A stretch of DNA of 64,000 nt from Leptodontidium sp. MPI-SDFR-AT-0119 (GCA_020726505.1 JAHLEZ010000004.1:1240001-1304000), one strand, 5' to 3'. Positions 1 through 12,019 are shown, numbered from the stretch's first letter. The notes: generated by a model not told the origin, from the letters alone. A program made the numbers and translations.

Positions 1-848
1 ACTATGTTTGCCCTGATAGTGGTCCAGAATAGTGCTTGTGATCGGTTCTTGTTGGCCGCTTTCCACGTCTTCTCTGAGCGAGCCAGAAGAACGCTCGATG
101 TCATATCGTCGTCAATAGGATACAAGTCATCGTTCACGAGAACTTTGGTAAATCCCGTCCGCATCAAGTGATTGAGCCAAAAGAAGAAGGACCTATTATA
201 GATCCCACTGGTAACCTCCGGAGACGTGTAACGATATTGATCAAGCAGGATGTTACGTTTCTCGATTGCCTCTGAGATGAGGATCAAGACCTTGATGGCA
301 AGAGCACTGGTAAACACAGCACCAAAAATCTGTGTAGTTCCATGTATCAGGAGGGTACGCGATCGAGCGACATCAAATGGCAGCGTGATGATCAGATAAA
401 CATTGATGATAGCCGAGGGTCTGATGGAGTGCATATGCTCCATATGAGACAACAGACACAGACCAACGGCATCAACCAGCGTGAGAGTTGCGGCAGCAAT
501 TGATGAGCGAGTCCTGAGAACCGGAGTTGCAGCATTGAGTATTAGAAGAGCAGTTTGCATGCAGGCAAATGCCACGAGGAAAAGCTAAAAAAAAATTCGA
601 TTAACTAAGACTAGTAGCAAGAGGCGTACAAAACGTACCAGTTTATTTTCGTAGAGGAAGCTTTTAGAGACCTTTCTAGGCTTTCCATGGAGTGTGAAAA
701 TTCGGAAAGGAAGTACAAGGAGTAACAGAGCAGATGGTAGGATGGAGAGGATCGTATTTTCAAAGAGGATAGTGAAATCAAACTCGTTTGGAACAGTTGG
801 ACCAAAGGAGTTCAAGGAGAATTCAAGCGACGAGTGGTTTGAAGCCAT
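1..848 (-). CDS. ABCC-type (MRP-like) ABC transporter, N-terminal part, cut by the window edge
   Basis: This is the beginning of a full-size fungal ABC-C transporter, a membrane exporter driven by ATP. Exon 1 runs 848-639 from an ATG; a GTACGT...TTTAG intron (638-585) follows. Exon 2 starts in frame at 584 and stays open to base 1. Exon 1 encodes about 70 residues with the family's first hydrophobic helix (FENTILSILPSALLLLVLPF). Exon 2 carries further helices (for example INVYLIITLPFDV) and the pre-TMD1 segment SFFFWLNHLMRTGF followed by LYPID, typical of fungal ABCC proteins between TMD0 and TMD1. The ATP-binding domains would lie outside the window, so substrate and completeness cannot be judged. 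It diverges from the phosphodiesterase gene at 1814. The family call is firm; the specific member is not. Confidence 0.85.
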
Positions 849-1813
849 CTTGACTTGACAAGAACACTGTTAATACAGATAATCCCGAATGGAGATGCAG
901 GTATAGTAGAGCCGACAAAACAACAGAAAGATAGGGTGTTCAATATATGAAAGACGAGGCCAATGACGGGGTTGAGCACCGAGCGCCGAGTATGGAAGGG
1001 CTGACTCCTAAGTACGTACTGTCAAGAAACCATGTACGCAAGCATGTGAGGCAACAACAAATTTTAATTAAGGGTATGCAGTTTATTATTAAGTAACATG
1101 CAGTTGGTACAATGGCGTCTGCTGTGCCGCACTTCAATCAAGAGAGAGCTCTGGGACCCCGCAAGCTGTGAGATAGGGCGAGAGTTAGCCCGGCAAAAGG
1201 CACCGCACCCCTATGCTTATGGGATGCAAGTAAGAGAGAACACCACTGGGTGGGCGGTTTGCGCTATCAAGCTGACGCGGAGATCCCAAAGAGGAAGCTC
1301 AATATGGAGGCTGCCTCTTCAAAGTGTCCAAGACTCAGTTGAGTAGAGCTCGAGGACGAGCAAAGGTGTCACTTCCAAGGACAGCCAGCCATATATTAAT
1401 GGTACTTGTAGATACCGCATAGGCTATGAGAGCCGGCCAATATCGAATCAGTTCAACTTTGAGCATGTCTATTATAAGTCTCGGTTTGAACTTCAAGGGA
1501 AGGCAAGGCGCTGCTGCTCACGACTCATAGCAAAGACTTACTTGTGAGACGATTCGCAGACGAGAACATAACAGACATACCTACAAGAGGTATCTCCTAG
1601 TCGAAATGGAAAATAACATATTCTGCTGTCGTCAGACTGAATGATGTTGTCGTCAGGGCTTCAGGCTCCGAGGTCTCTGCCCCGCCAATCGGGCCAAGCT
1701 CCGAACGCCTGGCCATCCTATTCCACCCCAGCTTCGAGATGCATCAACTTCCAAGGTTATTCTCTCTCAACAGCTGTGCCAGCTATCACTTCGATTGACA
1801 TCCAATCGATACC
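849..1813. promoter_or_regulatory. Intergenic promoter region between divergent genes
   Basis: This 965-base stretch separates two divergent start codons, so it must hold both promoters. I see no conserved coding sequence. The short open frames near 1098-1346 and 1641-1832 lack codon bias or recognisable domains. No convincing TATA box or known regulator site could be assigned. Confidence 0.4.
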
Positions 1814-3242
1814 ATGTCTATCCCGCCTTTGACGATCCGGAACTTGACCGCCACTCCTCTCGAGTTGAAGGTGGTAGAGCGCTTCGAAACCGCCGGATCA
1901 GACAAGAGTGGCAATGGAGGGGGAGGAGGGGTTGCCAACATCTCGAGAGCCTTCGGTGGCTTGATGAGCAACTTCACCAGTCCATCCTCAACACAGCTTG
2001 CTGCAAAGTCTGAAAGCTTCAGTACCCAGGATGTCTCTATACCAATTGGCCCGTTTGAGACAAGGACAACGGATATTCAACCCAATGCCAACCAAGTCTT
2101 ACGACTGACACTTGAGGCCGATGGGCAGAGATATAGAATCGATACCCCAACTCCATCCCAACGCTCTACGGTCCTTGCAGCACTCTCTCCAGACCCTCAC
2201 TTCGAGTTTACGGGAGTATACATACGAAGCTTCTCGCATCTTGCTTTATATTCCTCGGCCAAGTTAGAGTCATGGATGGGCAAGCTCAAGGACGAGACGC
2301 CCCTCTCTGCGCTCAGCATCCCAGGAACCCACAATTCCCCAACACATCACACGGCACTTCCATCAGTTCGATGTCAAGCTGTGGGTGTCAAGGAACAGCT
2401 CAACAATGGAGTGCGATTCCTTGATCTTCGAGTACAGCCAGAGAATCCGGATGACCTCTCTAAGGACGGGCTGATACTCGTGCACAGCGCATTCCCCATT
2501 TCCTTGACTGGTACTAAGTACCCTCCGTGACCTCCTCAATGTCGTCCACTCTTTTCTGGATGCCAATCCCAGCGAGACTGTCATTGTATCACTGAAGCGT
2601 GAAGGTGTCGGAAAGGCAACCGACCAGCAGCTCAGCAGGATCCTGCACACCCACTACGCAAACGACACAGACCGCTGGTTTATCCAGAACCGCATTCCTA
2701 CCCTTGGCGAGTCCCGGAAGAAGGTAGTGTTGATCCGGCGATTCGCACTTGATGACTCCCTGAAAGGAGAGCAGGACGGTAAGGGCTGGGCCATCGACGC
2801 AGAAAGCTGGCCAGACAACTGCGCCGATGGGACCTGTTCCAGCGGAGAGATTCGAGTCCAGGATTTCTATGAAGTGGCAGAGAGTGAGAACATTCAGAAA
2901 AAGATAGGATTCTCCACGGACCAATTGGCGAGAGCCGCTCAGGCTGTGTGTACTCTACCCGGAGATGCAAATGCTGCTACCGCAGAGGCCGCAAAGCAAC
3001 CGTTCTTCATGAACTTTCTGAGTGCGTCGAATTTCTGGAGAGCGAATTGCTGGCCAGATCGGATTGCTGCAAAGGTAAACCCATCGGTTGTTGAGTATCT
3101 GTGTCGACACCACCATGCTACCGATGGGAGTCTGGGCGATGGGAGTACTGGGATTGTGGTTTGTGACTGGGTAGGACAAAATGGAGACTGGGATCTCGTT
3201 CGTTGCATTGTAGGTATGAATGCTAAGCTTCAGATGAGGTAA
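1814..3242 (+). CDS. PI-PLC X-domain-like phosphodiesterase with a one-base frameshift
   Basis: The gene encodes a PLC-like phosphodiesterase of about 475 residues, a family related to bacterial phosphatidylinositol-specific phospholipase C and common in ascomycetes. The X-box is clear: LSIPGTHNS with the first catalytic His, GVRFLDLRV with the conserved Asp/Arg, and LILVHSAFPI with the second His. The Gly/Ser-rich N-terminus has no evident signal peptide. The first frame (1814-2530) hits TGA right after GTKY. The expected continuation (RDLLNVVHSFLDANPSETV) lies one base out of frame from 2526. It stays open to the TAA at 3240-3242, ending with the family's C-terminal CDWVGQNGDWDLVRCIVG. Removing one C from the CCC at 2521-2523 restores a single frame; no GT-AG intron does so. 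This is either a sequencing error or a recent pseudogene. Its 3' end lies 90 bases from the convergent uL10m gene. Confidence 0.8.
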
Positions 3243-3332
3243 AAAGGGGAAGCATTTGGATCCGAGTTGTACATTGTTTGGGTTGGTATAGATCTACACG
3301 TAGAATACAGAGCCTCTATGGCCATGCAGTCA

Positions 3333-4337
3333 TTATTCCGCCTTTGTCTCTTCCTTTCCCGGCTCAGATACACCCTTCTCTTCATCCTCCAACATAGTCC
3401 GTCTTCCTTCAACAGTGAAATATAGACTCTTTCCAGCACTCTCCAGGGTATTCGTAAGACCAGCCCCAAAGACTTGCAGCATAGACACCAATTGTGCTTG
3501 TAATCCCTCCAATCCACCTTCGATGCCTCCAACCCACTTCGTTCCTTCCACATCGAAGACCTTGCCGTCTACTCTAGCACCCAGTAGCAGTAGTTTCTGC
3601 AGTCCGGTCTGAACAGGAAGATCGTGCCACCCGGGGTTCGCTCTTCGAGTTGGAGCAGGGAATTGCGGCGCACTGGGCGACAGAATTGACAATGCCGCTT
3701 TCACATGCTGCGGCGAGACATTGGGGAACGTTAAAAGCATCAATGGTCCGGAAAGTAAAGGCGCCAGGGCATGAGCTGTCCTCGTATCCGCCACAGCTTC
3801 ATGGGCAGCCCTTGACAGTGTATGTGTCAATTCAGCGGCTGGCTGAGTAGGGGGCTTAGTAGGATCCAGTGTCTGCGAGTCTGGCTTGTAGAATTCCACA
3901 ACTCTCAACGCAGCAGCAAAGATACCAGTCTGGATGATCTGGATCTTGATTCCTTCGGCCAGATTCTCGGATGGATGACCAGCAGCCACTCTCGCATCGT
4001 CGACTTTCTGCAAAGCTTTCGCCAACTCTCGTCTTATTCCAACCCATTCCATGGATTTCAGGTTATTGTGCTGGAAGAGGAGCATGAGAGGTGTGGAGCG
4101 AAGTAGGGAGGCATATTGGCGGAGGAGTTGGGACTTGCGGAACTCGGGCGGCTTGTAGGAGGGGGGTTGGGTAGATGGATATCGAGCTATAGGAGGTGCT
4201 GATCCGGACATCTGCTCGTGAGACGCTGCGGGTGTAATTGCTGGTGCTGTTGCATATTGTCGTTGGACTCGGAGTGGTCGTCTGGATCGTAGGATGGACG
4301 CAATCGCCTTTGACGGCGGATGTATTCGTGGAGGCAT
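3333..4337 (-). CDS. MRPL11: Mitochondrial large-subunit ribosomal protein uL10m
   Basis: This 334-residue intronless gene encodes the mitochondrial L10 protein, part of the stalk base of the mitochondrial large ribosomal subunit. The first 30 or so residues are Arg-rich and lack acidic residues (SILRSRRPLRVQRQYATAPA), as expected for a mitochondrial import presequence. Residues 60-115 carry the family signature PPEFRKSQLLRQYASLLRS followed by LMLLFQHNNLKSMEW and IRREL. The C-terminal third (PVQTGLQKLLLLGARVDG, then a GlyGlu-rich segment) is the usual fungal extension. The start is the ATG at 4337-4335. It shares a 308-base bidirectional promoter with the TRP4 homologue. Function is conserved across fungi and the frame is intact. 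Confidence 0.88.
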   Translation of the reverse strand: MPPRIHPPSKAIASILRSRRPLRVQRQYATAPAITPAASHEQMSGSAPPIARYPSTQPPSYKPPEFRKSQLLRQYASLLRSTPLMLLFQHNNLKSMEWVGIRRELAKALQKVDDARVAAGHPSENLAEGIKIQIIQTGIFAAALRVVEFYKPDSQTLDPTKPPTQPAAELTHTLSRAAHEAVADTRTAHALAPLLSGPLMLLTFPNVSPQHVKAALSILSPSAPQFPAPTRRANPGWHDLPVQTGLQKLLLLGARVDGKVFDVEGTKWVGGIEGGLEGLQAQLVSMLQVFGAGLTNTLESAGKSLYFTVEGRRTMLEDEEKGVSEPGKEETKAE

Positions 4338-4645
4338 TCTTTAGATAATTGTCAGTAGGATTCCAAGTAGTATAGTACAAGTATTCGCGCAGCATCACAA
4401 TTGGGTAAGACCGACCTGGCTGGGAGGATGATGGCGGTGTTGACAGTTCGATGCTCTAATTCAAAATTATTGTACCTCGATAAGACGAAAGGGGCTTAGC
4501 GCAATTCGACTTGTAGTCACCCCGTTTAAGCTTGACAGGAACACATATCAAATCTTGAGTCACCACACACACTTCTTTGATTTCTACGTCCAAGTCTGAC
4601 ATTCTCATTCTTGTCCAGACTCAATTTGCGGATAGGAAAGAGAAG
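4338..4645. promoter_or_regulatory. Shared promoter of uL10m and TRP4 homologues
   Basis: A 308-base divergent intergenic region. No coding sequence is visible. A TTG-initiated in-frame extension of the TRP4 frame up to 4577 exists but has no ATG, so the TRP4 start is placed at 4646. No GCN4-type TGACTCA site could be identified with confidence (GAGTCACC occurs at 4557-4564 and is the closest thing). Confidence 0.4.
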
Positions 4646-5944
4646 ATGCCTTCTGGGGTGGAACCAAGTGCTCCTCAGCACATCTCAATAACTCCATTGT
4701 TGAGGAGGTTGTGGCCTTCACCGGGAGAGAACAAAGTCACAGCAGACGAGATTGCTCTGGCAATTGCACACATCTTCACAGACCAATTGTCTCCAGTTCA
4801 GACTGGAGCTCTTCTTACATGTCTGCATTTTACAGGCTGGGATCGAAGACCAGATGTCATTGCAAAATGTGCTGCTGCTATGAGAGAGGCCGCTTCTCAG
4901 ATTGACAGAATTGCTCTAGACAAGGTTGTCAGAGCACGTGGAAGGCCTGAGGGTGATTATCACGGGGGTCTTGTGAGTTTTGCTACCAGTTTGTGGATTG
5001 TGTTTACTGATTATCTCTAGTGCGATATCGTTGGTACTGGAGGTGATTCGCATCACACATTCAACATCTCCACCACATCATCGATTCTAGCTTCCTCTTT
5101 ACTTCTCCTGAGTAAGCACGGAAACCGAGCTTCTACCTCCAAGTCAGGCTCGGCGGATCTACTCACTTCCACTCTGCCTACTGCTCCAAATCTGAACGCA
5201 GTCACCCCTGAGACAATCTCCAAAGTCTACGAGAAGTCCAACTATGCCTTCCTGTTTGCTCCAGTCTTCCACCCGGGAATGAAGTATGTAGCTCCTATCC
5301 GGAAAGAGCTCGGATGGAGGACAATCTTCAATCTTCTGGGACCTCTCGCCAATCCAGTTGAAGGCAACATCGAAGCTCGTCTTCTTGGAGTGGCCCGTAG
5401 GGATATCGGACCAGTCTTTGCCGAGGCCCTCAAGATGAGCGGTGCTAGAAAAGCTATGGTTGTATGTGGGGAAGAGGACCTCGATGAGATCAGTTGCGCT
5501 GGTCGGACGTACTGCTGGAATCTGATCGATCGATCAACGAGTAAGGACGCATCCCCAAATAACGTTGGTGTTGAGAGCTTCACTATCTCCGCGTCTGATT
5601 TTGGACTTCCAGCGCATGAACTCAAAGATGTATCGCCTGGGAAGGAGCCACATGAGAATGCAGCTATCTTGACCAGCCTGCTTCAGAACCAGCTACCACG
5701 GGATGACCCCATCTTGGAGTTTGTCCTCATGAATACAGCTGCGTTGTTCGTCGTATCGGGTATTTGTGAGGCAGATACTAGCGATATGGGACACGGCGAT
5801 GATGGGAAGGTTATTACAGAACGAGGTCCTGGTGGTGGAAGATGGAAGGAGGGAGTCAGGAGAGCGAGATGGGCAATTGAGAGTGGTGAGGCTTGGAAAC
5901 AGTGGAGGGGATTTGTTGAAGTCAGCAATAGCTTCAACAGCTGA
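4646..5944 (+). CDS. TRP4: Anthranilate phosphoribosyltransferase
   Basis: The enzyme transfers phosphoribose from PRPP to anthranilate, the second step of tryptophan synthesis in the cytosol. Exons are 4646-4972 and 5021-5944, joined over a 48-base GTGAGT...CTCTAG intron, giving about 416 residues. The N-terminal helical domain (TADEIALAIAHIFTDQLSPV) is followed right after the splice by the PRPP-binding loop CDIVGTGGDSHHTFNIST. Next comes KHGNRASTSKSGSADLL, the family's magnesium/PRPP and anthranilate region. HPGMKYVAPIRKELGWRTIF and NLLGPLANPV are further hallmarks. The C-terminus GGRWKEGVRRARWAIESG is intact. The family usually has a Gly pair after GTGGD; here it is Ser-His-His, as in other fungal members as far as I recall. 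The call is secure. Confidence 0.93.
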
Positions 5945-6674
5945 GTTACATCACATCAAATTAAAAGTCTTGAATTGCACACCGTTCTTCACGACTGGAA
6001 GTTATTCCGGGCGATTTTGGAAAACAGAGGTGCCTGCCTACCTACCAACATATTGTTCGATGTAACCAGATCACGTTTCCCTACTTCCTTTGCCACTCAA
6101 TCATACTGGCTCGGGGTTTGACGGTCCGAAGGCGCTGAAGCCATCACCACCATTGTTCTCTGCTTCCAAGCTAGAGCCATAACTTGCCTTGCTACAGGAA
6201 GGCGTTTTGCCAATGTCAAGACACCAAGCCAAGCCCAAAGTAAGTCCATAGTGGAAGTCAAGTCGGCAACAAGATCGGATCTCTCTTACCAGTTATCCGT
6301 TCCATCTTCCCACATCATCAACAAGACAACCCAGTCTTGACCATGCCTTTCCCCATGTACCTACATCGCACAGTGATAAACACAACACACTAACCGGAAA
6401 ATCTCCTTCGCCTTCAAATAGCCCGAATTAAAATACTCGGCTTCCCAGAAGAATCGGGACGCCTCCCCCAAACCTTATCTTACTCCCCGTTGCATTGGTA
6501 CAGTTCCTGTACCGGGCAGTCCTTGTACCTCCTGATCTTCAGCGCGGGGCATTTTACCCCCACCATTAAGTTTCCCAACCCGTTCATCGGGCACTCCAAA
6601 GACATAAACTCGTCGCAACTCCTACACCTTTACCACTTCCTCTCTTTACTTCTTCCCATATCAAGATCCTCAAA
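5945..6674 (+). promoter_or_regulatory. Intergenic region, promoter of the hydroxyacid dehydrogenase
   Basis: These 730 bases hold the TRP4 3' flank and the promoter of the next gene. A pyrimidine-rich leader (about 6610-6660) precedes the ATG at 6675, a common fungal core-promoter feature. No coding sequence or RNA gene was recognised; the open frame at 6490-6816 overlaps exon 1 out of frame and is not credible. Confidence 0.35.
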
Positions 6675-7978
6675 ATGTCCAAACCAACAGTTCTTCTCCT
6701 TGGAGAAATCGACCAGTAAGTACAGTACCCAAAATGTTCAACTCCCTCCCAATCCCACGTCTTCCTCCCCGGCCCAGTCACTGTTCCACGACATAATGCA
6801 ACATGCTCTGACTTAGGCCATTCTCAGCGCGCACAAAGAATGGCAAGACTCCATCGCCTCGATAGCGAATGTGATCGAACCCAAAGCCAGATCACGAGCC
6901 GAATTTTTAGAAGAATGCAAGGCTGGAAAGTTAGACGACGTGGTGGCTGCTTATCGCACATTTTCAAGCGTGGATATCACAGGGTTGATTGATGAGGAGC
7001 TTGTCGCTGCGCTGCCCAAGAACTTGAAGTTCTTGTGTCATAATGGTCGGGAGATTTCCCCTCCGATAACTGGTGGCGCGGCATCCTGTTTGGGAAATCG
7101 TGCTGATGTAGTCTAGGTGCTGGATATGATCAGATTGACGTACACGCTTGTACTGCAAAGGGTATTCGAGTTTCGAACGTCCCTACGGCGGTGGATGATG
7201 CTACGGCAGATACGAATATGTTCCTGATCCTAGGAGCTTTGCGGGGGTTCAATACGTGTAAGTGTTCATCATAATTTCCTTCCCCCAACACAAAGCCCCG
7301 AACACCAACTTATGTGAACACAGCAATGATTGCTCTCCGAGAAGGTCACTTCAAAGGCTCCACCCCTCCACCCCTCGGTCACGATCCCCAAGGCAAAGTC
7401 CTAGGAATTCTAGGGATGGGAGGAATCGGACGGAACCTGATGAAGAAAGCTGAAGTCTTCGGCATGACGACACAGTACTACAACAGGTCGCAACTGTCAG
7501 AAGAGCTTAGTGGAGGCGCGAAGTATGTCAGTTTTGAAGAGCTGTTGAAGACGAGTGATGTGCTGTCGTTAAATTTGCCATTGAACGTAAGTGGTGATCT
7601 TAAGAGCCATGTTGAGTCTAAGGAGACTAACAAGCACAGAAACAAACCCGCCACATCATCTCTACAAAAGAATTCGAGATCATGAAGCCAGGGGTAGTGA
7701 TCGTCAACACCGCCCGTGGTGCCGTAATGGACGAAGACGCGCTCGTCAAAGCTCTAGAAAAGGGCCAGGTCTGGTCATGTGGACTTGATGTATACGAAGA
7801 GGAGCCAAAGGTTCATCCAGGCTTGATCGCCAACCCGCATGTTATGCTCGTCCCTCATATGGGAACATGGACAGTAGAGACGCAGACAAAGATGGAAGTT
7901 TGGTGCTTAAATAACCTGCGGAGTGCGATTGAGAAGGGGAAGTTGGTTAGTCCGGTGTTTGAGCAGAAGGGTATGTAG
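6675..7978 (+). CDS. D-isomer-specific 2-hydroxyacid dehydrogenase (NAD-dependent, D-mandelate dehydrogenase-like)
   Basis: This is a soluble oxidoreductase of about 333 residues that interconverts a 2-hydroxyacid and a 2-ketoacid with NAD(P)H. I read five exons: 6675-6715, 6828-7045, 7117-7257, 7324-7586 and 7640-7978. The acceptor at 6826-6827 (TTCTCAG) was chosen over the TTAG at 6815-6816 because only it restores frame and the family sequence GEIDHAHKEW. The nucleotide-binding loop is GILGMGGIGRNL. The catalytic Arg sits in NTARGAV, the catalytic Glu in DVYEEEP and the catalytic His in VPHMGT. FLCHNGAGYDQID, formed across the exon 2-3 junction, is the conserved substrate-side motif. Substrate could be glyoxylate, hydroxypyruvate or a mandelate-type acid; sequence alone does not decide. 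Confidence 0.88.
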
Positions 7979-9204
7979 GTGGGATGGTAGGATTAGCGTG
8001 GCATAAAGTATCCAATATAGATTAGAAACTTCGGATTGCTGGAGAGTATAAAAGCAATGAGATAACAGAATGGAACCTGTCTCCCTCTGCCCATCAAGAT
8101 TTGTGGAGCATGGCTTCTTGCAACCTGCTCTTTGGTCTTGGAGGCAGACACCCGCGGTGGTGGCAGCGAGGAATACAAACTCCAATTCCAAACAAGCTGA
8201 TGTAAGTATGAAGAAAAAAGAGCAATCGATCCACAACCCACTCGACCTAATCGTTCTAATAGCCCGACCACCTCACTGAGAGGAGGTTTGTAGTAACCAA
8301 AAACCACAGGAAAAGTAGCTTGCTTCCCTTTGCACAAGAGTGACATGGATGCTTCTCGGCCCACGGAAGGTACAAATGAGTTTGTTTCCAGACGTATACT
8401 GCAAAAGCCATAACCGCATCCGAGGAAATCACTGTCCAAAGATCATTACAAATCAGTGCAGGCCAGACAAAACAAATGATCAAATCAAACCTCACAAACA
8501 TCTAAGACAGCAAAACGAAGACACAAATAGCAAAGCTTCTTTGTCAAATCATAGCATTCTCGCATTTTGTATTTGGGGGAAACTAGAATACAGAGAAGAG
8601 GTATACGCCTGCCTGTTTACCAGTGATCAGACCGGACCGTGTCAATCAGATCATGCAGCAGCAAGAAAAAAATCCTTCTTCCTCCACCCCACCCCCCCAA
8701 GTTCCATTCCTCAATATCAATATGATTTGATAGCAGAAGCCAACCATGCTATGAAAGCCACCCTAGGTACTCCATTCTTTCATTTCATTCATTCCCCTGC
8801 AGTGAGAGAGAAAGAAGTAAAGGCGCAGGGGCCAAGAAAAAAAAGGAGGGCGATGCTGGAATGGAGTAATAAACGAAGGAACGAAGAGACGAGCCGAATC
8901 TGTCCATCCATCCTAGAGTACATCTGGTATACCTGCATGAAAACGCGCACGCGCCTGCAGATTTCGTTCCCCACCAAACCATCCATCCATCCACGTTTAT
9001 GCTAACGCGCGCAAGAAAGAAGAAATATCCTTTTAAAGGTAGGGCCAATGGCAAAAATTCTTGGATGCCTGCCTTGCCAGCTCAGACGGGAAACAAAGAA
9101 GATAGACCCCCATATTCCCCTTTTTCAATGCTACAAAGAATGAAAACGAGCAGAATGCAATGCGACGCCTAGAAACACCTTTGAGACGCCAGAGTAAAGA
9201 CAGA
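7979..9204. other. Convergent 3' flanks, no gene seen
   Basis: The 1.2 kb between the dehydrogenase stop and the regulator stop at 9205. Open frames here (for example 8340-9005 plus) show mixed composition, no domain and no splice logic. The poly-pyrimidine/purine tracts around 8680-8700 and 8830-8850 look like untranslated sequence. Confidence 0.4.
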
Positions 9205-11565
9205 TTACTTTGCCTCAGGAGAAGCTGTGCTGTGGATTGAAGGGGGTGGAAGAGAAGGTGTAGCCCAAGAACGTGCGGCGAGATCACACAGGCGTCGGAT
9301 GACATTTGTGGTGCCGGATCCAGCAGCCTCGTCGGAGACAAACTTCTTTGCAACCAGCAGCTTGCTCTTGTTGTCACTCTCGTCCAGGTGGAGGGGGGTA
9401 TCATTGTCGGTGTATTCGGAGACGCGCTGACCAAGTCCACGGATAACAGCAATTGAGTAGAGGACATCGCGGTTCTCTCTTCCATCGAGTAGGTTTCGGA
9501 GGGCGGAGAGTGTGTCATCAACATCCTTGATGGCATTGTTGTCTTCATAGGGAAGAACGACGAAGTTGCCCAGAGTGTGCCAGAATTCCAGCTCACGAAG
9601 TCGGTGGTGGTCAGTGCTTCCAGGAATGGGTGCTGTGAGGGGATTGACCGCAGCCACACGACCAGTCAATAAAGTCTCAAAAACATCCAGACGGTTGGTT
9701 GCTTCAGTAACATCATCATTGGCTGGGACGGTCTTGGATTCCTTGGTACCAATGGGCTCTGATCCTTTGACCATTGTAGCAAGAGTCCAGACAGTTCGGC
9801 TTTCAACGCTGCCAGTGTAAATCATCTCCTTGGGATCCTCTTGCGACGTCTTTGCAAAGTGGAAGAGGAGACAGCCGAATTGTTCCATCAAGTGCTTGGT
9901 GCTGAGGAGTCGGTTCAATCCCTTGTTGGAGTACCACTTAGACTCAATGAAGTTCTCTAAGCCTGGGGCATAGATGCTGTAGTATAGGTGCTTCACTTCG
10001 TCGATTGATGATGGATCGTTGATGATATCACGAGACATACGAGGGGGCTGGGGTTGTTGATCAAGCAATTCGCTGACTTGTCTCTTTGCTAGACTCGAGT
10101 TAGTGGCGTGTACAGAGGCATGCGCAAAAGCAAAATGAGATTGTTCAACATAGGAAACTCTACCTCTGAGGCGCATAGGTACGGGTCCAATGCGCCTGGA
10201 GAGAATGAGCTAGCACGACGAGGAGTTCTCGTTCGAGATCTGCAAGGAAGGTTGGCATACCTGGTGAAGTAGTTTGGTACGGTGGAGCGGTGGTATTAAC
10301 TGGGGGAGCTGCAGCAACATCCGCCAATGCAGGGTCAATAGCATTGGTGTAGTCATATTGTTGGTGGGCAGAGCCAGGAGAGCTGACGCCAGCAGACAGA
10401 GCGGGATCGTACGCCGACATGTTCGGAGGAGGAGCGCCGTAGCCGGTGAGCATCTGCGGTTGTTGTCCGTACGGATTGGAGGTTGCTACCATGCCACCCA
10501 GAGAGGGAGCAGAGCTTGGGGCGGGTTGGATTGCAGGAGGACCTGGTTGTTGCTTGAAGATCGGGTCGTAACCAAGACACTCGCGCTTGGACTTCTGGCA
10601 ATTGCGGCAGGCTGGGTGTTGTTCGTCACACTGGTAATTGGGGTTAGCAAAGGATCGAGAAGGCGACTCGGCCGGGTGCGCGCAAAATCGAGGGAGGTGA
10701 AGCAGCAGATGAAAGACGATGGATGGAAATGGAGACGAGACGAGACGAGGTCGGTAAAGGGCCCGCCCATGCATCTGTTGGCTGGCTGGCTTGAGCAAAG
10801 CGACCTCATGTGCCTTCGCCTACTTAGGTAGATTCGCTTGATGTAAACGAAGAGAACCCATCGCGAGGAGCCCCAACCTCTTCTCGCGTACATCAAATCG
10901 ACCCAAGAAAGTATTGCGACCAAGCGAAGAGAAACACCGTGTACTGACCTTGATTCTACGCTTTCGGCACGTCAGGCAACCTGTCTTGGTACGGCGCTTG
11001 ATTTCCTTTTCGTCCAGCAGGAGGGTCAGCAATTGGAAACACGAAGAAGCCAGCCTGGAGATCACGGAACGGATATGCTCACCTTCTTGTGTCGACCACC
11101 GCTCATGACGCGCGAATCCGCCGAAACTGGGAGCGCATATCGCATCTGTCCCGAGGGATCAGAGGTGACATTGGCATACTGGTGAGAGGGGTGTGGCAAG
11201 GTCTGGCCCTGGTTGTGATAGTATGGTCCGCCCATCTGCGCAACTGGTGGAGGGAGGCCGGAACCCATATTGTGCTGCTGCTGTTGAGTCTGCTGGTCGA
11301 TGAGGCGCATGGAGGGGAGGGACATTGAGTTGTTGCTTCCAGTCGAGCTGGCGCGATATGGTTCGGGGGCTTGAGGTTGGTTGGGATAATATTGCGCGTT
11401 TGAGGGCGAAGGGTAGTTGCCATTTGTAGGACTCGGATAGTTCGAGGATCGCTGGCCACCTTGCTGTGGTTGCTGAGAGCCCGACATTGATGGGGATGGC
11501 GGCGCAGAGCCGTTCTGGAGATGGGGGTTGGTGTTGGAGAGATGAGGACTGTTCTGCTGCGCCAT
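9205..11565 (-). CDS. Zn(II)2Cys6 fungal transcription factor
   Basis: A nuclear DNA-binding regulator of about 597 residues with four exons: 11565-11083, 11005-10949, 10630-10261 and 10088-9205. The first 160 residues are rich in Gln, Ser, Pro and Asn, a likely disordered or activation region. The zinc cluster is split by the second intron (318 bases). Exon 2 gives GCLTCRKRRIK and exon 3 begins CDEQHPACRNCQKSKREC, together matching C-x2-C-x6-C-x6-C-x2-C-x6-C. Lys/Arg-rich residues before it (HKKEIKRRTK) fit a nuclear signal. The linker LGYDPIFKQQPGPPAIQPAP is shared with a widespread ascomycete group, and the rest (for example FIESKWYSNKGLNRLL) is helical. Target genes are unknown. An unusually long low-complexity leader lies upstream (11,566 onward). 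Confidence 0.85.
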
Positions 11566-11985
11566 GAGAGATGATGCTGACGGGGTTGTCGGAGGGCGAG
11601 AGAGAGAGGGAGGGAGAGGGAGAGGGTTGACTGATGGATGGATGATGGGGATGCAACACCGACACCGACTAGCCGCGACCGTCAGTGCAGTGCACAGAGC
11701 AGTGAATTAATTCCCAGGCAGGTAGGACTCGACCTCGCAGAGGCAGAGGCAGAGGCAGACGCAGTGAGGTGCTGGGTATGGTATGTGAGTATCTCGAATT
11801 CGGCCTTGGACTTTCGTCTCGGGTATGTTGCTTGTTTGTTCCCTTGATGCTATGCTGAAGCGAACCGAACGAACAGCTTTCGCGAGACGGATACCTTAGG
11901 TAGAGGATGTGGAGCGGAGCGGACGGGAGCGTTGGTCGAGAATTTTGGCTGCTGCTGCTGCAAAATAATGCAGACAAGGGAAAGG

Positions 11986-12019
11986 GAGGCAGGGAGGCAG
12001 GCAGGCAGGCAGGCAGGAC
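11986..12019. repeat. GGCA tetranucleotide microsatellite
   Basis: An imperfect run of GGCA/CAGG units in the leader of the Zn2Cys6 regulator, followed by GGGAT-type units to about 12,052. It explains the low-complexity Pro/Ala/Cys-rich open frames predicted on the minus strand at this spot. Confidence 0.75.

Noticed and set aside
1098..1346. 82-codon open frame between the ABCC and PLC-like genes
   Set aside because: No family resemblance; lies in the divergent promoter region.
8340..9005. 221-codon open frame on the plus strand
   Set aside because: Begins at a non-conserved position in the convergent 3' flank, with odd composition, no domain, and no plausible splice partners.
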